A stretch of DNA of 64,000 bases from Parvibaculaceae bacterium Mf 1.05b.01 (GTDB lineage Bacteria; Pseudomonadota; Alphaproteobacteria; Parvibaculales; Parvibaculaceae): NCBI GenBank assembly GCA_000509225.1, contig BAOK01000001.1:1888245-1952244 (forward strand), in the 5' to 3' direction. The notes under the pieces are model-generated. The model was not told the DNA's origin. It made no database searches and worked only from the letters and a program-made list of their open reading frames with translations. Positions 36,017 through 45,703 of the stretch are shown piece after piece; position 1 is the first letter of the stretch, and every line of letters begins with the position of its first letter. The position numbers and the translations under genes are program-made.

Positions 36017-37248
36017 TGTTCTGTTCCAATCCAATTTTCGACATAACCAGCTGCTTCCAACAATTGAAACCACGCGGTCCACGCTTGGCCATGTAGTTCA
36101 ATGGAAGATGTTTGCGCGTCATAAATCTGCTGTAGCTGGACAAGGTATTCGACAGCACCAATGTCACCGCCTCGTAAGCGTCTCTCGAGCAAGTCGGTCT
36201 GTTGAGCGAGCGCATCCTCACCGTCCTTCTGCCAAAGGCTCTGGCTGGTTCGCAGCGCTTCATATCGACGAACCGTTTCCCGCAGGCGGGCCGTTGCAGA
36301 GCGCTGCGCGCTTTGCAGCTCTGCGGCAGCAGAGACAGCCTCCGCGCGAGAGGCCGCAACCTCCGAACGACCCGAATTCAGAACAGGAATCGGAATTGAT
36401 ACACTGAAGCCAAAAAGATCTGAGTCACCCTCATCACCCCAACGCACGCCAAATGAGGGGTCGGGAACGCGCTCCCATCGCGCAACATTCACATCCTGCT
36501 CGGCCGCTTCACGGACGTGTCGCGCTGCCAAAACAGAAGGCAGACGGTCAATGTCGACGTCGTCAACGTTCAATGGCTCTGGCAGCACATTGCCAAACCG
36601 AGGCCAGGTTATGGGGGAGAAACCTGTCAGCTCTGCCAGTTCCTGTTCTGCGCTCGACACCTCAGTTACAGCAACTTGCTCCTCCATAGCTGCCTGTGCC
36701 GCAGCCAACCGGGCTGCTTGAACTTCAGACGGCGAAATATCGCCTTCCCTTAAGAGTCTTTCAGATAGTTCCGCAAATCGGGACATAGATTGTGTTCGCT
36801 TTGACGCAAGCTCCAGCGCCTCTCTCTGCTGATCGACCAAAACAAATCCGGAAAGAACTTCAGCTATCACCTGTTGCCGAATACTCGCGAGCTCCAGGGC
36901 AAAACCTTCCGCCCTGCTATCTGCGGCTCGACCTCGAGCGGCTGGCTTCGAAAGCCATTCAACGGTCTGGGAGACACCAACCGTCTCAGTACGGACGTCA
37001 GTATTTTCTCTCTCATATTCTATTTCCGGGTTGTAGCGCCAGAGACCTGCGCCTTCAGCTCGGGCTTGCGCTGCTCTCAAACGCGCCTGCGCCGAAGCAA
37101 TCGTCGGGTTCTCATTTATTATACTAGAGACGATTGCAGAGAGCCCGGCCGGCGTTGCCGCTTCGACCTCAGAAGGAGCAGCTACGGCAATAGCTGGTCC
37201 GAAAGCGAGAACGGCGCACAGCCATCCTGTCGTAATCAAACGAAACAT
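36013..37248 (-). CDS. czcC: CzcC-type outer-membrane efflux protein
   Basis: This 411-residue TolC-family protein has a signal peptide (cleavage near AVAA) and two outer-membrane-efflux repeats of long helices (NPTIASAQARLRAAQARAEG, and LRETVRRYEALRTSQ). It is the exit channel of the czc operon and the first of czcC-B-A-TPR. The preceding 84 nt contain two small inverted repeats, CTTGCC/GGCAAG and GTCCCT/AGGGAC (37306-37319), of unknown role. Confidence 0.86.
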   Translation of the reverse strand: MFRLITTGWLCAVLAFGPAIAVAAPSEVEAATPAGLSAIVSSIINENPTIASAQARLRAAQARAEGAGLWRYNPEIEYERENTDVRTETVGVSQTVEWLSKPAARGRAADSRAEGFALELASIRQQVIAEVLSGFVLVDQQREALELASKRTQSMSRFAELSERLLREGDISPSEVQAARLAAAQAAMEEQVAVTEVSSAEQELAELTGFSPITWPRFGNVLPEPLNVDDVDIDRLPSVLAARHVREAAEQDVNVARWERVPDPSFGVRWGDEGDSDLFGFSVSIPIPVLNSGRSEVAASRAEAVSAAAELQSAQRSATARLRETVRRYEALRTSQSLWQKDGEDALAQQTDLLERRLRGGDIGAVEYLVQLQQIYDAQTSSIELHGQAWTAWFQLLEAAGYVENWIGTEQ

Positions 37249-37332
37249 AAAATATCCTCACAAACATGTAGATGCTTGCCTCATGCACGCTGGCAAGAGG
37301 GTCGTGTCCCTAAAGGGACCTATGCGAGAGGA

Positions 37333-37647
37333 TTAACGGCGTGGGGGTTTTTCGGCCCGAGCGACATACTGCAGACGCGGAAGAGTGACTGCAATATAGT
37401 GCGTCGATGTTTGTTCAGTCGTCCGAGACACCGTTACAGCTTCAGTGCGCAAAGGCATGGGGACACAATGAGCACAATGCTCCGCACCACGGTCTGGAGC
37501 AGGCAGGTCTTTGCCGCCGTTTTCATGATCTGTGAGTTGTGTCGAGATAGACTTGTCTATGATCTGAACATGATCTTCGTCCGCAAACGCACTTACCGGA
37601 ACGATAAACAAGGCAAGCATCACGGATATAATCAACATCTGTCTCAT
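37333..37647 (-). CDS. Small secreted protein before czcCBA
   Basis: This 104-residue protein starts at the Met of MRQMLIISVMLALF. A signal peptide (cleavage near AFA-DE) is followed by a polar stretch with HCAHCVPM and a tail ending EKPPRR. It matches the plan of the small secreted proteins at 2133 and 16797, each in front of a metal-efflux operon. The HCxxC cluster could bind metal. No named family is certain. Confidence 0.62.
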   Translation of the reverse strand: MRQMLIISVMLALFIVPVSAFADEDHVQIIDKSISTQLTDHENGGKDLPAPDRGAEHCAHCVPMPLRTEAVTVSRTTEQTSTHYIAVTLPRLQYVARAEKPPRR

Positions 37648-37850
37648 GCATTGCACAATAGGGCTGAACCCACTGCAGTCAATACCCAAACCGTCCGGTC
37701 TCAGCACCAACAGAACAGAGAAATGCTACTGAAATCATCAAAAAGCAGGCTTCGTGCGTCACATCGCCCTATCTAGTATTCGCGGAAATTGATGGAGGCG
37801 TTGTGGCTAGGGGCAAGCCTTTTCTTCAATTATTGCCAAATCACCAGCGT

Positions 37851-38695
37851 TCACCGAGCCTCGTGGTAGCGATGATTGTTGTAATGGCCAACGAACGCAG
37901 CGATGTGGCCTTCAAGATCGCCTGGAAGGAAGTAGCTCTCCAACAAGATGCGGTTCTTGAGTGTCTGATGCCAGCGTTCAATCTTGCCCTGGGTTTGCGG
38001 ATGATAGGGGGCACCGCGTGTGTGCGTCATGCCCTTGTCTTCCAGATAATCGGCCAGCTCCCTCGACATATAGCAGGGGCCATTGTCAGAGAGCAGCCGT
38101 GGTCGATGTACGACATGAGCCTGATCAAGCACTGTCGCCTCCAGAGCCAGGTTCAGCGTATCCTGAACGTCGGAAGCGGCCATGCCCGTGCAAAGCTTCC
38201 AAGCGATGATATAGCGGGAGTAATCATCCAGGATAGTCGACAAGTAGAACCAGCCCCAGCCGATCACCTTCAGATACATGAAGTCAGTCTGCCAGAGCTG
38301 ATGTACCGCAGTCGTTTTTTCCCGGAACTCATTGGCAGCCTTCATCACAATGAAGGCGGGGCTCGTGATCAGGTCATGTGCTTTCAACAGCCTGTAAACA
38401 CTCGCCTCAGAGACGAAGTAAATTGCGCTCATCTGTGAACGGCACAGCCAACTCACTCGGGCTCAGCGTTGGGCGTTCTAGAGCCATCTCCAGCATATCG
38501 GCCCGTACTTTGGTTCCAAAATCGGCCAGGATGCAATCTGCGGTCTTCCAGACCCGTCTCCCCGAACCGGCGATACAGGTCGTACCATCGGTAGAAGGTC
38601 GGGCGCGTTACGCCCAACATCTCCAATGTACGTTTGACAGGCGAATGGGCCCCTTCGACGAGGCGTATGATCTCCACTTTCTCAGATGCGGAGCA
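37851..38695 (-). pseudogene. IS3-family transposase OrfB, multiply frameshifted
   Basis: The N-terminal part in one frame reads VEIIRLVEGAHSPVKRTL ... FYRWYDLYRRFG. A second frame continues DMLEMALERPTLSPSELAV. A third gives FVSEASVYRLLKAHD and the DDE integrase core with WQTDFMYLK, LLSDNGPCY and HPQTQGKIERWHQTL, so all three catalytic acids are kept. The C-terminus breaks off after NNHRYHEA. The product is inactive as sequenced. Confidence 0.88.
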
Positions 38696-39049
38696 TCATG
38701 CTTTTTTGAGAAGACGGTTCTCAAGCATCGTCTCGGCGAGCGCTTCCTTCAGATCACGCGCCTCACGGCGCAGACCTTGTACTTCGCCGGTGTTGGCCTC
38801 ACGTTCTGTATCCCCAGCCAGGCACTTCTTGCAAGCTTCCATGAACTCCTTTGACCAGGAGTAGTACTGGCTCTGAGCAATGCCCTCCTGACGACAAAGC
38901 TCAGCTATGCTGTCTTCGCCGCGCAGCCCTGAGAGCACAATGCGGATCTTATCTTGTGCCGTATAGCACCTGCACGTTTGGCGGCGAATGTCTTTGATGG
39001 CTCTCTCTACACCCTCTTGGTGCCGCTCAGTTGTCTGTCTCATCATCAT
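38696..39049 (-). CDS. IS3-family transposase OrfA
   Basis: This 117-residue protein has a helix-turn-helix of the transposase_8 type (KIRIVLSGLRGEDSIAELCR, IAQSQYYSWSKEF) and a leucine-zipper coiled coil ending ENRLLKKA. A run of six A then G (38707-38701), a classic slippery site, lies just before its stop. However, the orfB remnant lies in the same frame as orfA here, so normal -1 frameshifting would not reach it. Confidence 0.88.
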   Translation of the reverse strand: MMMRQTTERHQEGVERAIKDIRRQTCRCYTAQDKIRIVLSGLRGEDSIAELCRQEGIAQSQYYSWSKEFMEACKKCLAGDTEREANTGEVQGLRREARDLKEALAETMLENRLLKKA

Positions 39050-39084
39050 CTCCAGAACAGTAATGATGAGCCAAAATCCCTCCC

Positions 39085-39251
39085 TTACGCAATTACGCTA
39101 ATCTGTCCCATAGGTGCTGACGTCGCACATGATTCAAATAGCTCTGTGTCAATTCGAATTGGTGTACCGCTAACAATCAATGGTTTTTTCGTAACTAGCC
39201 ATTCCGGCAAATCAAGCAGGCGTTTCCAATAGAAGCATTTGGAGAAGTCGT
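39085..39251 (-). other. Open frame without a start beside the IS3 remnant
   Basis: Leftward, the frame ending at 39085 reads plausible protein (SVDDFSKCFYWKRLLDLPEW, then KPLIVSGTPIRIDTELF) but has no start codon and runs back into the end of the DUF6998-like gene in another frame. It may be the 3' remnant of a gene or a frameshifted tail of its neighbour. Nothing else is seen in this gap. Confidence 0.3.
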
Positions 39252-39719
39252 CTACCGAGCGACACGCTGGAGGCGATCCTTTTCCTCAACTTTTCTGTTT
39301 GTGGCCTCAATTTGTTTGCGCGAGACCATGCGCTGACCGCTCCAACTATCAGGCATTGTCTGAAGCGCAATTTCCTCTGGTCCATTGAAGATGACGCTTC
39401 CTTGGAGACTATCAAAGTCCAAATCAAAAAAGAGCAGATGATCTGCTCGAGTATCCACCTGCCGAAAAATAGGACCTCGACCGGTACCGGTTGCTTTTAC
39501 CTGGACAGTGCGCTTGTCTGGCGCATAACCATCTATTCCAACCTTGCCGGTGTGTGCGAGTTCAATACCAAAGAGGTCGACGGCCAACGCCTCGCCTATG
39601 TCTCCGATTAGCTTGCCATCGAAAGTAAAGCTTAAGCGGGTGTTTCGATAATAATCCCGAAGCTTGTTACGAGCAACAACAAGGTCTGCAACAAATTCAG
39701 GCAGTATGAACTGCATCAT
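39252..39719 (-). CDS. DUF6998-like, possible PD-(D/E)xK-type nuclease-related protein
   Basis: This 155-residue protein contains LIGDIGEALAVDLFGIEL, then IDGYAPDKRTVQVKATGTG, resembling DUF6998. The Asp and the Gln-Val-Lys pattern recall restriction-endonuclease-like folds (Glu-x-Lys replaced by Gln-x-Lys), so catalysis is uncertain. I chose the ATG at 39719 with a well-spaced GGAG; the frame is open to a GTG at 39872, and that extension has no recognised similarity. It is divergent from the BRCT gene and sits in the defence region. Confidence 0.6.
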   Translation of the reverse strand: MMQFILPEFVADLVVARNKLRDYYRNTRLSFTFDGKLIGDIGEALAVDLFGIELAHTGKVGIDGYAPDKRTVQVKATGTGRGPIFRQVDTRADHLLFFDLDFDSLQGSVIFNGPEEIALQTMPDSWSGQRMVSRKQIEATNRKVEEKDRLQRVAR

Positions 39720-39930
39720 TTTGACTCCAAAAAGCTCGTTGTCTTGGGTAGCAGGTACGAACATTAGTCCCGCACAAACAGGGGGAGGTATTTTGCAGAA
39801 CCATTCAGCCCAGGCCGTTGTGAGCAACGGATGCTTGATCCGCTGTTCAACCAAGCTTCGAAATTTGATCACTCATTTCGCATCTCTCGACAACTCCCAT
39901 CACAGGATCTTTGACATTAAGAGAAAACGA

Positions 39931-39947
39931 TTGTTTCATTGAAACAA
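39931..39947. promoter_or_regulatory. Perfect 17-bp palindrome between divergent defence-region genes
   Basis: TTGTTTCA-T-TGAAACAA is a perfect inverted repeat 33 nt before the preferred start of the BRCT gene and 212 nt from the divergent gene. It has the look of a repressor operator. No regulator gene adjoins it. Confidence 0.6.
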
Positions 39948-39979
39948 TGGCGCAAGAATTTATCTCTATCGAGGATCCC

Positions 39980-40918
39980 ATGAAACTATCAGAGCAAGCA
40001 ACGCGGGACATTTCTCAACGGGAGATCGATGAGCAGCACAATGCATTCAACAAGTCGGCGAACGACAAAAAGCGAGTCGTCTATTGGATTGGGTTCTTGG
40101 AAGGAGCGTTAGCGTCAGACCGTATTGAGCTCGGTGAAAATGATGCATTACATGCGGAAGCGACGAAATTTGCTGAATTCTTTGGCGACCCTGACGCGTC
40201 TGATCTAGCAGAAGACATTGACGCACGGTGTTTCTCCTCAGATTCCGACATGATGGATCAACTCAAGCAAATTGTCCTCGAGAAACGCGCGCAGATCTCC
40301 ACAAAGTCGCCGTATACAGAAACAGATGAAATGAATGAGTTTCTGGGTTTCTGCGCGGGGGTCATCTGCGACGGACGCATATTGGCATCTGAAGCAAGTG
40401 CCATTCTGCACCGTTTTCAGAAGTCAGATTTGCTGATGAATGCATCTCCGTTCCAAGATGTGCGTCGTGTAGTAGAAGCATCGTTGGCGGACAACGAACT
40501 AACGGCCTCAGAATCTGAAGAAATTCAAGAGTGGATTTCTCGGCTCGTTGGCGACGGCTTTATAGACACCGGCCTTCCAAACATTGGAACTGTTGCTCAG
40601 CTCGACGAACCGATAACGGATCCAAATATGGTATCTCTCTCTGGTTCTACCTTCGTGCTAACAGGCCCCATGAAAATTGGCACACGCGCGTTCATCGTAG
40701 CCGAGATCGAGCGATTTGGTGCCGTGTTTCAAGAACGCACAACCAGAGAAACTGCCTATGTAGTGGTCTCATCAACAGCATCCAAACATTGGCGAACAAC
40801 TCATTTTGGTAGAAAAATAGAACGTGCACAGCAATTACTCAGCCAAGGATACGATCTCCAGTTTGTCTCAGAAGATGCACTCCAGGGCGCCATAAGGCTT
40901 GCTGACGGTCGGTCCTAG
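39980..40918 (+). CDS. TerB-like helical plus C-terminal BRCT domain protein
   Basis: This 312-residue soluble protein has an N-terminal helical part with TerB-like spacing (IGFLEGALASDRIELGE, FCAGVICDGRILASEA, VEASLADNELTASESEE). It ends in a BRCT domain (residues about 215-305: SGSTFVLTGPM and THFGRKIERAQQLL). BRCT domains bind DNA ends, NAD-ligase-type partners or phosphoproteins. I chose the ATG at 39980 because GAGGA precedes it and a palindrome lies just upstream; in-frame ATGs at 39911 and 39947 are alternatives. It converges on the Hhe-like gene with 21 nt between stops. A link to defence is inferred from position. Confidence 0.75.
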   Translation: MKLSEQATRDISQREIDEQHNAFNKSANDKKRVVYWIGFLEGALASDRIELGENDALHAEATKFAEFFGDPDASDLAEDIDARCFSSDSDMMDQLKQIVLEKRAQISTKSPYTETDEMNEFLGFCAGVICDGRILASEASAILHRFQKSDLLMNASPFQDVRRVVEASLADNELTASESEEIQEWISRLVGDGFIDTGLPNIGTVAQLDEPITDPNMVSLSGSTFVLTGPMKIGTRAFIVAEIERFGAVFQERTTRETAYVVVSSTASKHWRTTHFGRKIERAQQLLSQGYDLQFVSEDALQGAIRLADGRS

Positions 40919-40939
40919 GACAGCTCCGTTCAGGCGGAA

Positions 40940-43900
40940 CTAGTCATTGGTAGGCGCAAGGTCGTCTGAGTTTCGCCTAAACCCATCTGTTAGTGAAACC
41001 AATAAACCAATTTTGCACAATGATTCTAGCTCACGATCAACAATGATCCGAAACTCAGCGCTTGTTGACTTAAATCCGATCATTCGTGCTACCGCTGTTG
41101 CCACCTCTTGCTCAGACAGAGAAATATTCTCATCAATTGCCTTCAAAATAGCCTGCCTGATCTCTGTCGGTGGCAAGTTGTCCACTCGGCGTAGTGTAGA
41201 AGCTGATACATGTTTGCGGTTCCGTATTGGTACATCAGATACGTTTTTCCCAATGACAAAATCCGTACTTTGTGCTTCCGCATGATTGATATCCCCGTTC
41301 ACCAAGCACGATATGACAACTTCTTTGACTCTGGCTTGAATTCGTTGTCCTGCCCGTTGATATCCCCACAGACGGCTTAACCTTCGGCCAATTTCTTCAA
41401 TATGAATTGGGCCTTCAATCTCTACAATTTTTTGAATGCACTGTCTGATTATAGATCTAGGTGCTTCATGCAGTTCATAATCTTGGCGTTGGGAGATCGT
41501 GAATCTCGCCTCCGCATAGCGAGTTGCCTGCACAGATTCCAATGCCAGAGAACGTTCCACAACAGGCATCAATTGCGGCATTGCACCTAATTTCGTTGGA
41601 TTTCTTGCCGAATCTATCGCGATGAGAAGTTTGTCGAGTTCAGCATCGGGTTTGCGGAACCAATCAGTGCTCCATATCCGATGGAATACCCAACCTTTTG
41701 ACTCCAAAACTTGTTGTCGCAACCTGTCGCGCTCTCTCGCCCACCGTGAAGAATGGTAGGTGGCTCCGTCACATTCTACGGCAAGTAAAAACCTGCCGTC
41801 ATTGTCTGGGTCGTACACGGCTAAATCAATTAGGAACCCTGCTGAACCAACCTGCGCCTCAACTGCATAGCCGGACCTACGAATTGCGGATGCAACGGCC
41901 TCCTCAAACGGGCTATCCATTTCACCCCCCGTCAGCCTTGGCAGATCGATCTCACCGGTTTCAGCATATTTGAGATACCTTTTGAAGACCTTCGGTCCTA
42001 TGTTTTTGGATACATCGTCACGGATATCTTGATGAGATAACGACGAAAATATCTGACAACTAAGTTTTGCACGGGTGAAAAGAACGTTGAGACGGCGCTC
42101 CCCTCCTCCAGAGGAGACTGGTCCGAAGCTCTGTGACATATATCCGTCAGCGTCGCGCCCATAGCAAACAGAGATAAAAATTGTATCTCGCTCATCACCT
42201 TGGACATTCTCAAGGTTCTTCACGAAAAACTGCGTCGAACTCCCTTCGGAGAAAAATACCTCCAACTCTGGATTCTCTGCGCGAAGGAACTCCAACTCGT
42301 TTTGTATTGCATCTCTCTGTGAAACAGAGAACGTCACAACGCCGAGCGATAGATGTGCACGTTCTCTAGCATGCTGCAGAACAGCCTTTGCAACGGCTTT
42401 TGCTTCAATCAAGTTGGCGCGAGACCCACCTCTGTCATACACACCATCCACATGTTGGTATGTTAGGCCAGCTGCAGACCCTGCGAGTTCTGGGCTAGGT
42501 GGAAAAACCAGCCTATTTTCATAGAAAGTCTGATTGGACACCGCAATCAACGAAGGATGCTTGGATCTGTAGTGCCATCTCAGCGTTTCACCTGGAATGG
42601 ACCTTGCTGCGCAAAGCGTCAGGACACTCTCCATGTCCCCAACCTGTGCCGCCTGCGGCGTCTCCTCTTCGGCCTCACTATCCTGATCAACTCCTTCAGT
42701 CATGCGGCTAAAAAAGGAGGTAGGTGGAAGTTGGTGCCGGTCGCCGACGACAACAATTTGTTTGGATCTCAGTATTGCTCCCAAAGCATCCTCTGGACGT
42801 ATCTGGCTTGCCTCATCCATTACCAAAAGGTCGAAAGACACTCCTCCAGGGCGCAAATATTGCGCTACAGATAACGGGCTCATCAAAAATACCGGTTTGA
42901 TCTTGGAGATGGCTTCACCCGCTGAATCCATCAGCTTCCTCAGCGCCATATGCCTCCGCTTCTTGCCTATCTCACCCTTCAAAATTCCCATTTGCCCAGC
43001 ACCACCTCGAGGCAATGAGCGATAGTGAGAAAGCGAAATTTCTTGTGCCGCTAAAGCCTTCAAGGCTGAGTCTATCTTTCCGAAACGTTCAACAAGTTCA
43101 GTTCTCTCATCGCCGTCGACATTGTCGAGCTCAGGATTCTTCTCGCATAGATCACCCCAGACAGCTTCGGCACAGGCAAACTCAAACTGGTCCAAAGCTT
43201 CCGACGGCGGAAACCCACCTGTAGCCAATCCATCCCTAATAGGGTCTAAGGAATGATGTGATAATTGTGCTGCAGCTGCATGAAGACCGTTCCAATCCTC
43301 TAGTCGCTCGATTTCCAGAGTCCAGTGGCGCAATCGGACCTCGAGCTCATCCAAACTTACGTCTTCGATATCCTCACTCTGAAATCCAATCTGACTTGAG
43401 TAGTCAAGCGCTGCAGAGATCTCGTGCCAACAAATTTTCCACTGACGCTGTTGTTCTTTCAGTCGTCCCGTGACCTCTGCAACGTCAGCACCCTCCCGCA
43501 TAGATGCCACGCGCTCCGCCACGACATCAATACTGTTCAGTCGTAGTGCCTCCTCCGACAACCAACTCATAGCCGGTGAAAGACTAGCGAAGTCAGTCTT
43601 GCGCCCCGCCCACAAGGCGCCGAACGCTTGTTGTCCAAAAGCGTCGTGTTCTTTCAGTTCATTCTCTGTCCGATTCAGATCAACGAGGGAATTGACAAGA
43701 TCTTTGCGCTTTGCGAACTCAGAAGGAGTTGGACCAATGCACACCGCGTTCAATCGTGCAGCGGCCTCGCGGTAGGCACGGTTGAAGATCCGAAACAATC
43801 TACCGCCATGAGCAAGAATGACCTGAGCATCAGATACCCAGTCAGCGTCCAAACCAATCTCTGTGATCCTGTCCGCCAGCGCTTCCCGTTGACCCATTCC

Positions 43901-45703
43901 CTTTTTTACGAGGTCGAGCAGATCGCGAGCGCGCTGAAACTGAGTTTTTAGCACGTCAGATTCCAAGAGCGGTTTGACGTATTTCGGCATGGACCCCAGG
44001 GCATCTAGCTGTTCAGTCATCTCTTTGACCGCCGAAGTCGTGAGACGTTTTTGAAATTCAAAAACTGTACAGACTTCAGCACAGGTCTGCCTAAGAGCCT
44101 GAATTGAAGCCAACGCGTCATGGAGTTGAGGCTCTAGCCTAGTCCGCTCCATGGGAGTCAAGCGTCTTTCGACACCGCGCCATGGATGATCAAACTCAGA
44201 TCCAAATTTGTCAGTGAGCTCCGCCGCAAGCTTTACAGCATTTCGTTTTGCATCAGCTTCATCAGGTACCCAATTAGGTGCTTCAGACAGCCGAAAGTTT
44301 GGCGGAAGAACCCCCTTTTCCCTTAGTTGAACCAGAAGGCCAATTGTACGATAGGCAGTTTGTCCATTTACTGGATCCGGTTCATGCAGAATCTGCGAAA
44401 GAGCATTCAATCTATCTCGAGTGCGTTCGACAAGTTGGTACTCTGACTGCTCCACGGCCTTTGGAGCACCGAGCTTCAAGGTCCGGTCCAATTCCTCGAG
44501 CACCAGACGTTTATTTGCCATTCTAGAATGTAATTCAAGACAAACAGGTCCGAGATGACACTCCTCCAATCGTTGCTGGACAACATCCAGCGCTGCCATT
44601 TTTTCCGCAACGAATAGGACCCGTTTGCCGTCTTGAACAGCTGTGGCAATAATGTTTGCAATCGTCTGCGATTTCCCTGTGCCAGGCGGCCCCTGCACAA
44701 CAAGGTTACGACCATTACGGACTGTTTCTATCACCTGCGCTTGAGAAGCATCGGCATCCATTACATGGCCGAGTTTCTTAAGGTCGACAAACCGCTCATC
44801 CAAATTCTCGTTCGACTCAATAAGAGGTGACTGCTCTTCAAATCCATCAACCAACAGCTTCTGAATCAGATCGTTACCGTCAAATCCGGTTCCAGCAGGC
44901 CATTTATCTGGGTCCAAGTCTCTCCACATTAAAAATTTGGCGAATGAATAAAACCCGAGAAGTATAGTATCGCGCTCAATTTGCCATCGCGGTTGGTCTT
45001 TGATGCACTCCTCTACAAAATTGAAATAGTCAGAAGGAAGCCACCCCTCCGCTTCTGGGAGGTCCGGAAGGCTAATTTGAAAATCATTATTCAAAAGTGC
45101 CTGAAGCGAAATATTCGGCGCCAAGTCTTGTTCTCTGAAAGATAAGCGAAATTTTCCGCGAACACTGTCTCTCGACAACTCGACCGGTAGAAGTATCAGC
45201 GGCGCAAACCGTTCAATGTCCGACTTCTCGTTCTCAAACCACTTTAGAAATCCAATACCAAGGTAAAGAACGTTAACACCTTGCTCATCTTCGATGGACT
45301 TAGCGTCGAGATGAATCGAGAGAAGTTTCTTTTGGAGCGTTTCACGAGTTAGCAAGGTCTGAAGCTTCAGATCCACATGGCGAACCGCAACACCCCCAAC
45401 ATCCTCGTCATCTTCTGGCGGAATATAAATACCCTGAGCAGCGGCGGCGTCCTCTGCATTGTTGGTACCAACATCGTCCGGCACACCCAGAAACGACATA
45501 TTCTTTTTTTCAAGTGCCAGAATTTTGAATATCTCATCAGACAACTCATCAACAACCAAGATTTGCTTAGATCTTCGGTTGCCAACCGGCGTATGGATCA
45601 AACGGTTACGTTTTCCAATGTCCAAAAGCTGCTGGCGCACATACTGGATCGCTGCCTTCATCGAAGATGGCAACTCACTTTTCTTCAGGTCGTCGCCCGT
45701 CAT
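40940..45703 (-). CDS. Hhe-like antiviral protein: DUF4011-SF1 helicase-nuclease-DUF3320
   Basis: This 1587-residue protein begins with a DUF4011-type segment (LLDIGKRNRLIH). It then has a superfamily 1 helicase: Walker A QGPPGTGKSQTIANI near residue 335, VMDEASQIRPEDA near 960, GDRHQLPPTSFF, WHYRSKHPSL, VQGDERDTIF, and RLNVLFTRAK near 1208. A Vsr/MTES_1575-type nuclease follows (SPFEEAVASAIRRSG, then LAVECDGATYH near 1307), with a DUF3320-type end (HIEEIGRRLSRLWGYQ near 1430). This order matches Hhe, a single-gene phage-defence system. I chose the ATG at 45703 with GGGGGA upstream; ATGs at 45721 and 45751 are possible. All helicase and nuclease motifs look intact. Confidence 0.88.
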   Translation of the reverse strand: MTGDDLKKSELPSSMKAAIQYVRQQLLDIGKRNRLIHTPVGNRRSKQILVVDELSDEIFKILALEKKNMSFLGVPDDVGTNNAEDAAAAQGIYIPPEDDEDVGGVAVRHVDLKLQTLLTRETLQKKLLSIHLDAKSIEDEQGVNVLYLGIGFLKWFENEKSDIERFAPLILLPVELSRDSVRGKFRLSFREQDLAPNISLQALLNNDFQISLPDLPEAEGWLPSDYFNFVEECIKDQPRWQIERDTILLGFYSFAKFLMWRDLDPDKWPAGTGFDGNDLIQKLLVDGFEEQSPLIESNENLDERFVDLKKLGHVMDADASQAQVIETVRNGRNLVVQGPPGTGKSQTIANIIATAVQDGKRVLFVAEKMAALDVVQQRLEECHLGPVCLELHSRMANKRLVLEELDRTLKLGAPKAVEQSEYQLVERTRDRLNALSQILHEPDPVNGQTAYRTIGLLVQLREKGVLPPNFRLSEAPNWVPDEADAKRNAVKLAAELTDKFGSEFDHPWRGVERRLTPMERTRLEPQLHDALASIQALRQTCAEVCTVFEFQKRLTTSAVKEMTEQLDALGSMPKYVKPLLESDVLKTQFQRARDLLDLVKKGMGQREALADRITEIGLDADWVSDAQVILAHGGRLFRIFNRAYREAAARLNAVCIGPTPSEFAKRKDLVNSLVDLNRTENELKEHDAFGQQAFGALWAGRKTDFASLSPAMSWLSEEALRLNSIDVVAERVASMREGADVAEVTGRLKEQQRQWKICWHEISAALDYSSQIGFQSEDIEDVSLDELEVRLRHWTLEIERLEDWNGLHAAAAQLSHHSLDPIRDGLATGGFPPSEALDQFEFACAEAVWGDLCEKNPELDNVDGDERTELVERFGKIDSALKALAAQEISLSHYRSLPRGGAGQMGILKGEIGKKRRHMALRKLMDSAGEAISKIKPVFLMSPLSVAQYLRPGGVSFDLLVMDEASQIRPEDALGAILRSKQIVVVGDRHQLPPTSFFSRMTEGVDQDSEAEEETPQAAQVGDMESVLTLCAARSIPGETLRWHYRSKHPSLIAVSNQTFYENRLVFPPSPELAGSAAGLTYQHVDGVYDRGGSRANLIEAKAVAKAVLQHARERAHLSLGVVTFSVSQRDAIQNELEFLRAENPELEVFFSEGSSTQFFVKNLENVQGDERDTIFISVCYGRDADGYMSQSFGPVSSGGGERRLNVLFTRAKLSCQIFSSLSHQDIRDDVSKNIGPKVFKRYLKYAETGEIDLPRLTGGEMDSPFEEAVASAIRRSGYAVEAQVGSAGFLIDLAVYDPDNDGRFLLAVECDGATYHSSRWARERDRLRQQVLESKGWVFHRIWSTDWFRKPDAELDKLLIAIDSARNPTKLGAMPQLMPVVERSLALESVQATRYAEARFTISQRQDYELHEAPRSIIRQCIQKIVEIEGPIHIEEIGRRLSRLWGYQRAGQRIQARVKEVVISCLVNGDINHAEAQSTDFVIGKNVSDVPIRNRKHVSASTLRRVDNLPPTEIRQAILKAIDENISLSEQEVATAVARMIGFKSTSAEFRIIVDRELESLCKIGLLVSLTDGFRRNSDDLAPTND

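Larger units (their letters stand above)
37851..39049 (-). mobile_element. Decayed IS3-family insertion sequence
   Basis: orfA (38696-39049) and a broken orfB (37851-38695) make up an IS3-family transposase locus. orfB has at least three frame changes, so the element cannot transpose by itself. I could not identify terminal inverted repeats or target duplications, so only the coding span is given. It marks the left edge of the A+T-richer defence region. Confidence 0.85.

Noticed and set aside
37803-38438. A rightward open frame of 211 codons in the IS region.
   Set aside because: It is antisense to the transposase integrase core.
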